In this document: one piece after another, positions 57,620 to 64,000 of the stretch | How the letters are laid out: each line of letters starts with the position of its first letter | How positions within the stretch are numbered: position 1 is the stretch's first letter | Source: Incurvaria masculella | Lineage: Eukaryota > Arthropoda > Insecta > Lepidoptera > Incurvariidae | Direction: 5' to 3' | NCBI GenBank assembly: GCA_946894095.1 | Contig: OX335650.1 | Location: 3,596,001-3,660,000, forward strand | Length of the DNA: 64,000 nt | The notes under the pieces: model-generated | What the model saw: only the letters and a program-made list of their open reading frames with translations | Databases searched by the model: none | What the model was told of the DNA's origin: nothing | Translations under genes and position numbers: made by a program

Positions 57620-57990
57620 CGTTTGTTTTTTTTTTTATTTAAAATAACTGTCCAATGGGTTTTTGAAGCCGTTTACTGTTATAGCACTGATCACTTCTTG
57701 TGGGAGTTAGTTCCAAGAGTCCACCACTCGGTTAGGTATGAAATGTTTTCTTGGGTTAGAGTTGAAGTTGCTTTGGTTTAGTTTTAAAGAGTGTCCACGA
57801 AGTCTTTCATTAGTATTCAGGGTATATATAAGGTTGGGTACATCGTAAAGTCCATTTAGAAGTTTCGATCAAGTCACCCCGGTGTCTTCTTTCTTCTAGC
57901 GTAGTGAGGCCCAGTGCATCCAATCTGTTTTTATATGATTTGCTCTGAAGGGGCATGACCATCTCAGTTGCACGTGTATTCTCATAGCGA
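57620..57990 (-). mobile_element. Decayed CR1-like LINE reverse-transcriptase C-terminus
   Basis: The minus strand reads RATEMVMPLQSKSYKNRLDA and then LGLTTLEERRHRGDLIET, the well-known end of CR1/L2-type Pol proteins (RL-x-LGL-x-LEERR-x-RGDLIE). Further on, several stops and shifts break a stretch equivalent to the family's final FFxxRVVxxWNxLP motif. It ends in an A-rich tract. Old and non-functional. Confidence 0.72.
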
Positions 57991-59715
57991 ATTTTCGAAC
58001 GAAACCAAGATATATTTTTACCCTTAAAGTGCTTTCATTATTCATTTCAGTGCATTCATTCTGTATCTGTAATGGTCGGCTGTGAAAACTAGTTTGATAG
58101 TCAGTGCTGTTTGAACTTGCATCTCAACAGTTTTCTCAAGTACCAATGTAAACAAATTCGACAGTTACGTGAGGTAATATTTTATTTAGTTTTAAGGCTC
58201 TTACATAAGTAATTGTTTTCACATGAGAAGTTTCACTTTCATTTTGTGATTCACTTTCATATTAGTGGGCCTGCATACAGAAGTATGAAACAAAATATAA
58301 CTGATGGAGAACTGCATGGTTTTATTGTATTTCACCCTCCTAACAGGCAATCTTGAATGTTCATTTAGTTATTTTCGGCTAAGCTTTAAATAAATGAATC
58401 AGGTTTAAGTTCATTTAGAAATAAATGAAGAAATAGATTAAGAGCATTTTCACACCTTTGGTGTTCTTGAATCCTTGCCATATGCATTTTATCACACTGC
58501 AATCGCGTGCGACATTATTATCGACAATGTCCTGTGTTGTTCATACAAAATTATTATGCGAAATGAGGTTGACATTAGTCAACCTGTGGGTCAGCCCTGA
58601 GACTGAATATCGGTACCCATAAGCTAGAAATGGCAAGTATTAAAATTCTGTATCTGATCAAATAAACTGTTATAATAGCAAAACAAAATTTTGGCAGGTC
58701 TGAGGAGTGATTAAGTCTTTCAAAGAATGATACAAGGTTTTGTGTGCTTTTAGGACTTGTCTGCAATCTGTATAATTTAATAAGAACAACACATATGATG
58801 CTTGTGGGCGGATGTTATATTTTGTCACCTATTTACATTATCATATTGATATTTAAATTAAATTGATTCGTAAGGAGTGCAGCAAAAGGCATGGTCAAAA
58901 TAAAAAAAATCTAGTTATAAATTAACCTTCTGCAAATCTGTAAACCGTGGCAGGTAAAAGCAATTACACCTGTATGCACAGTGTATGCCTACATATTATA
59001 ATATGCACTCAAATATCCATTAGGAAGTACATATGACTGCATAAGTATTTTGCGTAAATTGTACCTAAGTGCAAATTATAATCCTATATATAAAAAACGA
59101 CATAATGAGGATGTAAATCGATCTTTATCCTGAATGGTCACCAGACCATAAGACTGCACTGTCTTTTGGCCAGGGTTGGCAACAAACTTATTTCCAAAAA
59201 ATAATTACTGTTTTTGCAGATTCTTAGCGTGCCAGCTTGGACCAAACTTTATGGCCGATGTAAAGTTGATGCATTTTACTGTGCAGAACACAACTCATAG
59301 GTCAGCGGCGTGCGCGCAGGGGTTGTAACTCAGGTTCAGTGTGTATTCAGGCCCACAAAAAAGTTTGGCCCGAGCTGTACATAAAGTTCAATTGAAGCGA
59401 ATACAATTTCAATGTTGCATGAATTTTACATCACTACATAGTATAAAACAAAGTCGCTTTCTCTGTCCCTATATCACTATATCCCTATGTACGCTTAAAT
59501 CTTTAAAACTACGCAACGGATTTTGATGCGGTTTTTTTTAATAGAAAGAGTGATTGAAGAGGAAGGTTTATATGTATAATAACATCCATGAAATAGCGGA
59601 GAAATACTGTTATTTTTGAGGTTTGCAAAGTGATGTCGTAAAAAAATATTTTTTTTCCGCTTACATTGCAAACACAGGCTGAACCCTACGAGATTTATCA
59701 AAATAATTTACTAAC
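57991..59715. other. AT-rich intergenic stretch
   Basis: No coding exon or repeat recurring in the window was recognised apart from short open frames of random length. Confidence 0.45.
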
Positions 59716-59841
59716 GCCCGTTTCCACCATCTCCAGCTACAAAAATCCCAAAGTTACTTTTCGGTCACACCATACAAATATGCTATGTAACCGAAAGTTA
59801 TTTATCGGATTTCAGGTAACTGGAGGTGGTGAAAAAAGGGG
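59716..59841. repeat. Short MITE with CCACCATCTCCAG termini, copy 2
   Basis: CCACCATCTCCAGCTACAAA at the left, GTAACTGGAGGTGGTGAAAA at the right, with the same interior (CATACAAATATGCTATG, TTATCGGATTTCAG) as 44871-44995. Confidence 0.7.
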
Positions 59842-60564
59842 TAAGTAATGTAAACATTGAAAAGGTCTACAGAAAACTCGGCGATGGTATATGTCTATCT
59901 CTTATGGATATCCCACAATAACATTTTTTTGTCATTTACTTTTTACGACAAATAATGGCTAATTTTCGAAGTGATTTTAACCAATACAGCATTAATCCTT
60001 ATCCAATTAAATACCTTTAATACATTTTTGATTTAATATAGATCTATATGGCCCGTTACAGCATATGATTTAAATTAATATTTTCGAAGATATTACAAAT
60101 TTAAAAATTGCGGGACGTAGCGTTTGCGGCATAGGTACCGGCCCGCCGGGGCGGGGGGAGCGTGCCTATAAATAGTGCGTCGGAGGCCGCGGTTCTTCCT
60201 ATAGCACTTTGAATTTATTATTTCTCTTAATCATCTAATAATAATATCTAAGTTTTTTTTTATTTCAAATATTTCAATATAGGAACTCTACGTAAAAAGG
60301 GTTTATATGTGTATCATTGTGTCAAAATAATATGTAAAATAATGCAAACTTACTCTTACAGACTTTGTCTTCTGTACATTTTAATTTCTTGTTAAGCTTA
60401 ATAATAGAACTTACTCAGCTCCTTGTTTAGAGAACTTATGGCTAAAACCAATCATATAACACCAAGAAAACAAAGTATGCAGAATGTGAGACCTAAATAC
60501 TATACGGAGTGGAAAATGTTGACAAACTTACTGAGTTCACCGAAACAGTCCTTAATCCAGTCAC
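59842..60564. other. Intergenic stretch with a GC-rich patch
   Basis: Mostly AT-rich. A patch at about 60110-60195 (GCCCGCCGGGGCGGGG, then TATAAATAG at 60168) looks like a possible core promoter, but no transcript downstream can be supported. Confidence 0.3.
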
Positions 60565-61300
60565 ATTTTTTTGTGACTGGACATGGATGGCTGATAACAC
60601 ACCCACATTATATTGACCTAAAACACCGCATTCCCGAAGGAATTAAGGTGGCCCATCCCGCTCATCTCCCCAAACAAAAGGGGAAAAAGGCGTGATCTTC
60701 ACGCCCATATTTCTTGCCAGAGATCCAAAATTTTGCTCAAAATAGCTTTATTTGGTCGAACTAGATGTCTGATGACCATTGGCATTGTAAAATTGTGTTT
60801 GGTTTCTAAGTTATAAGGTTCGAAAGCTCGAATTTTTCGCACGTTTTTTACAATAACTTTGGAGGTAGATTACGCAATGATAAAGTAAGAACATCTAAAA
60901 AGATTAGTCATCAGACATAGCTTATTTAATCAAGATTTATAATCTATTTGGTTTTTGTTAGATTTTTGACTACAGCGGTCGTGGTTTACTTTTAGCTATA
61001 AGTCGTTTTGAAATTAAAATTTTCGTAAATCTTACCAAATCATACACTATGCACATTGTCTTTTTTGTGGACATGTTGCATCTTTCTCGTCACGGAGCCT
61101 GTCTTATTCTTTGAAACAGAAAAGATCCCAGAGCGCAACAGCACGGCTTTGTACCGTGCTCGCGAATGAGTTAGGCACGCCGGGTTGGGCCACCTTAAGT
61201 GCAATGCCAGGACCATCCCTTTATGAGCTACATTGAACGGGATGGAAAACACGGACAATTTTTCATTGCTGCTTCAGCCATCTTTTAGGCTAAACCTCCT
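60565..61300 (-). repeat. 5S-type SINE (AATTCC subfamily) split by a TTAA MITE
   Basis: The SINE body runs to CCGAAGGAATTAA at 60646 and resumes at TTAAGTGCAATGCCAGGACC at 61195. Comparison with 12916-13200, where AAGGAATTAGGTGCCATGCC is uninterrupted, shows the MITE at 60647-61194 entered an existing SINE at a TTAA-like site. Confidence 0.75.
60643..61198. repeat. TTAA-flanked MITE, copy 2, nested in a SINE
   Basis: TTAA at 60643-60646 and 61195-61198 flank 548 bases starting GGTGGCCCATCCCG and ending CGGGTTGGGCCACC. It is inverted relative to 37099-37647 and similar over its whole length (for example GTCATCAGACATAGC, AATCAAGATTTATAATCTAT). It encodes no protein. Confidence 0.82.
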
Positions 61301-62211
61301 GGTAACAGGAGTTTTGTATGAAATACATACATTGAGGCGTTCACGACACCCATGTACGCGTTTGTCACTGCACGCTATATGGAATGCATGTAGATATTAT
61401 TCTTCATATATTCTGTGACAGAAGTCAGGTTTGGAACTTTCACAGGAATTGCGAAAACCATGCCGACCAGCGAGGTGCTTCTTCACACCATCTTTGTAGG
61501 ATTTCAGTTTGTACTTTGGGGGAAATACCTCGGAGGGAGTCCATACCATAGTTTAGGTCGGTACTTATTTTTGCTATGTCGATAGTTAATGGGTAGAGAG
61601 AATAGGGAGACCCTAATTAGTTTTAGCCATAAGTCTATGAGGAAAGTCTAATACGAATAACCGAATTCGATTTTTTTCTATATCGGACCAGGTACAGGAT
61701 ATATCAAGCCCGACTCATCGACTTCATTACCTGTCCATACATACACAATTGTTCAGTAAACCCGATCGGAGAACTTTTCATGTAGCGTGCTCTAGGACTA
61801 TGATAAACTCCAAGGAATGTGATATGTATGTATGTATAATCAACCGTGAAGCAAGGTCACATTAATTAAAGAGCCATGTAAAAACACTGTGTTAGTAGGA
61901 GGCATTGATTACGGAAGGAGGGACTATAGGAGAATTCCAAATTATAGGTAACAGTATGTTTTGCTGGTTCGGGTCCAGCCATGCAGTATATTATAATTAT
62001 TATATGCGTGCCTGCTTAGTAAGAAAAACTATATTTAGTTATGATAAACTCCTCTCTAAATGAAAACAAATAACACAAACTTTTGTGTTTAAAGTAAATA
62101 TTTGTTCATGTATTATTGACATTTGCTGACTGATAAATTGTATATCAGTGTAGAAAAATCTTGTCCTTAACTAATTATTATGGAAGTACAATGTTCAAAA
62201 TACACTTTCCA
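61301..62211. other. Intergenic, downstream of Dbp80
   Basis: AT-rich. It should contain the Dbp80 3' UTR at its right edge. No canonical minus-strand AATAAA close to the stop was found. Confidence 0.4.
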
Positions 62212-63606
62212 CTATGCTCCTATTTTCTCTATCTCATCCGCATCTTCAATATTCAACAGAGATATTTTCTTTCCAAAATGACCTTCAATGTCCTTGCAAA
62301 TATCCATAGCGAGAGGCGAGTCAATCAAGTTTATTGCGATACCAGGCTTACCAAATCTCCCGGTGCGACCAATTCTATGCAGATAGGTTTCACAATCAGC
62401 TTTCCTGTTCATGTCCATTGGCATGTCGAAATTCACAACCAGTGTGACTTGCTCAACATCGATTCCACGTGATAGGACGTTTGTTGTTATGAGAACTTTC
62501 TCCAAACCAGCTCGGAATCGATCCAGCACAGCAATTCTCTGCTCCACAGTCAGGTCACCGGACAGAACTGCCACTGAGTGTCCATCCTTGGACATCTTTT
62601 CAGATAACCAGCTGGCCGTCTTTCTAGTATGACAGAATATTATAGCCTGGCCGACCGAGATGACACCGTAAATATTACAGATAGCCCGATATTTTTCATC
62701 CTGATTTTTACACTTTACGAAATACTGCTTTATATTATCCAAGGATTCTTCCTCTCGTAGCAGTCTGATGATGATGGGATTTGGGACTATGATCTCTGCA
62801 AAGTCCATGACAGCTGAATCATAAGTAGCCGAGAAGAACATCATTTGGCAGGTCTGCGGCAAGCACCTGTGGATGCGGATGCATTGGTCTTGATGGCCCT
62901 GCCGGTCAATCATCACGTCTGCCTCGTCCAACACAAACACCGTGATCTTCTTAAGGTCAAACATCTGAAATTTCACTCCCCAGTCGAGCATTTTCCCTGG
63001 GGTACCAATAATGATGTGATCTGTGATTTTAGTTCCCCTCGGAACTTCCTCACCCCGAACCGCGTACTTGAGTTTGATTTCAGGACAGAACTTGGCCATT
63101 TTGGCAGCGACTTCGCCAGTCTGGATGGCCAGCTCGTACGTAGGACTCAAGCAAAGAGCCTGCGGGTAGTCCTTGGTGGGGTCGACTCTGGAGAGCATAG
63201 CCAGCACGAAGGCAGCGGTTTTGCCCGTTCCCGACTGGGACTGCGCGATCATGTTCTGAGGAGGGTCAGCCAGGAGTGTTGGCAGTGCAGTCTCCTGAAT
63301 CTTGGATGGAGTGTTGAAACCCATGTCATAAACTCCTTTGAGTAGATTCGCTTTTAAGTGAAGCGCCTCAAAAGTTTTGACGGAATAGAGCGGGGACGTG
63401 GGGTCTTTTCTCTGGACTTCTATGTCATGCTTGGATTCAACGAGCCCTTGGCGCACGATCTTCATGAAGAGTGAAGTATCAGCGGGGTTAGGCACATCAG
63501 GCGCATCTTCGGAGGAGGCGGCCACATCTTGCTTGCCGAGCCGGAGCCCGGTGACGCGTGAAGAGATTTCATCATCATCCGCCTTCTGTCCCCACAGCTT
63601 CGACAT
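62212..63606 (-). CDS. Dbp80: DEAD-box RNA helicase, DDX19/Dbp5 family
   Basis: ATP-dependent helicase that strips proteins from mRNA on the cytoplasmic face of the nuclear pore, with Gle1 and Nup214. One uninterrupted frame of 464 residues. Motifs in order: FNTPSKIQETALP (Q motif), AQSQSGTGKTAAF (I), PTYELA (Ia, with the Tyr of this subfamily), TPGKMLDW (Ib), VLDEADVM (II), FFSATYD (III), IIFCHTRKTA (IV), VLSRGID (V) and HRIGRTGRFG (VI). The start MSKLWGQKADDDE was chosen because homology begins soon after. The frame stays open upstream to 63795, but that extra N-terminus looks non-conserved. No coding intron is present in the window. Confidence 0.94.
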   Translation of the reverse strand: MSKLWGQKADDDEISSRVTGLRLGKQDVAASSEDAPDVPNPADTSLFMKIVRQGLVESKHDIEVQRKDPTSPLYSVKTFEALHLKANLLKGVYDMGFNTPSKIQETALPTLLADPPQNMIAQSQSGTGKTAAFVLAMLSRVDPTKDYPQALCLSPTYELAIQTGEVAAKMAKFCPEIKLKYAVRGEEVPRGTKITDHIIIGTPGKMLDWGVKFQMFDLKKITVFVLDEADVMIDRQGHQDQCIRIHRCLPQTCQMMFFSATYDSAVMDFAEIIVPNPIIIRLLREEESLDNIKQYFVKCKNQDEKYRAICNIYGVISVGQAIIFCHTRKTASWLSEKMSKDGHSVAVLSGDLTVEQRIAVLDRFRAGLEKVLITTNVLSRGIDVEQVTLVVNFDMPMDMNRKADCETYLHRIGRTGRFGKPGIAINLIDSPLAMDICKDIEGHFGKKISLLNIEDADEIEKIGA

Positions 63607-64000
63607 TGTGTAGTCAACTGAAACTGATGTAACAGAATTGTTTTGAATGGCAGACAAAAGCACAGCCATTTGAACTGTGTTATTAATGTAAAATGAAGCG
63701 TAAAGTGAGGACACATCAATTAACTGATAAAAGCTATAAAAAGTATTGTGCCAGGATCTGCATGGAAACCTTTGGCGGGTAGACACATTGCCCACGAAAG
63801 GTTTACTTACTGGTTCGTTTCCAGCACTACACTATATTTACATAATTGTTTTTAAAGTAATTCTGTTTACAGCTTTATTTTGCTTCAAAGTTGATTCTAC
63901 ATGCATATCATTATTAAATCATATAAAAGAGCTAATCCTCCTTTCTCTGCATGAGAAGGAAGGTATTTTCCTTCATCACAAAAAAAATAATTTCTTCCAT
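63607..64000 (-). other. Dbp80 5' region, window end
   Basis: Holds the 5' UTR or an upstream intron of Dbp80. The minus-strand frame is open to 63795, possibly by chance. No other feature recognised. Confidence 0.4.

Noticed and set aside
62212..62632. Plus-strand open frames opposite Dbp80
   Set aside because: Antisense shadows of the helicase exon; every helicase motif is on the minus strand.

Overview
The window is eukaryotic, from an insect and most probably a moth or butterfly. The genes are split by introns with GT-AG borders, the intergenic DNA is AT-rich, and a Drosophila-like teneurin sits beside single-copy nuclear genes. The introns carry small dispersed elements of kinds common in lepidopteran genomes. 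The order Lepidoptera is an inference; insect is well supported. No bacterial, CRISPR or plasmid features were seen.

Layout. 4-19272 (+): the 3' fourteen exons of a teneurin (Ten-m type), which join into one frame of 2,928 codons plus stop; the 5' end lies outside the window. 22650-24661 (-): mRpL22, three exons. 25498-34917 (+): CCDC22, eight exons, starting divergently from mRpL22; its terminal exon is followed by three further tandem copies of most of that exon. 36574-40102 (-): mRpS27, two coding exons. 41616-47144 (-): a decayed P-element-like transposon with a THAP-like exon and a transposase. 48903-56779 (+): EMC10, five exons, whose first intron holds an antisense, 5'-truncated LINE bounded by an 11-bp target duplication. 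62212-63606 (-): Dbp80/DDX19 RNA helicase in one coding exon.

The cellular genes are housekeeping genes with separate jobs: mitochondrial translation (mRpL22, mRpS27), endosomal recycling (CCDC22), ER membrane insertion (EMC10) and mRNA export (Dbp80). Ten-m is a neuronal adhesion receptor. They form no pathway together. Exon joins were checked by reading phase; Ten-m, mRpL22, CCDC22, mRpS27 and EMC10 all give frames that are exact multiples of three.

The accessory content is the unusual part. There is a dispersed retroposon whose head resembles the internal promoter of 5S rRNA, in about 15 full or broken copies. There are also tRNA-derived SINEs, several MITE families with visible terminal inverted repeats (one with TTAA duplications nested inside a 5S-type SINE), a hairpin MITE carrying two TGACGTCA sites per copy, two LINEs with clear target duplications, a CR1-like LINE relic, and a long inverted repeat flanking the first exon of CCDC22.
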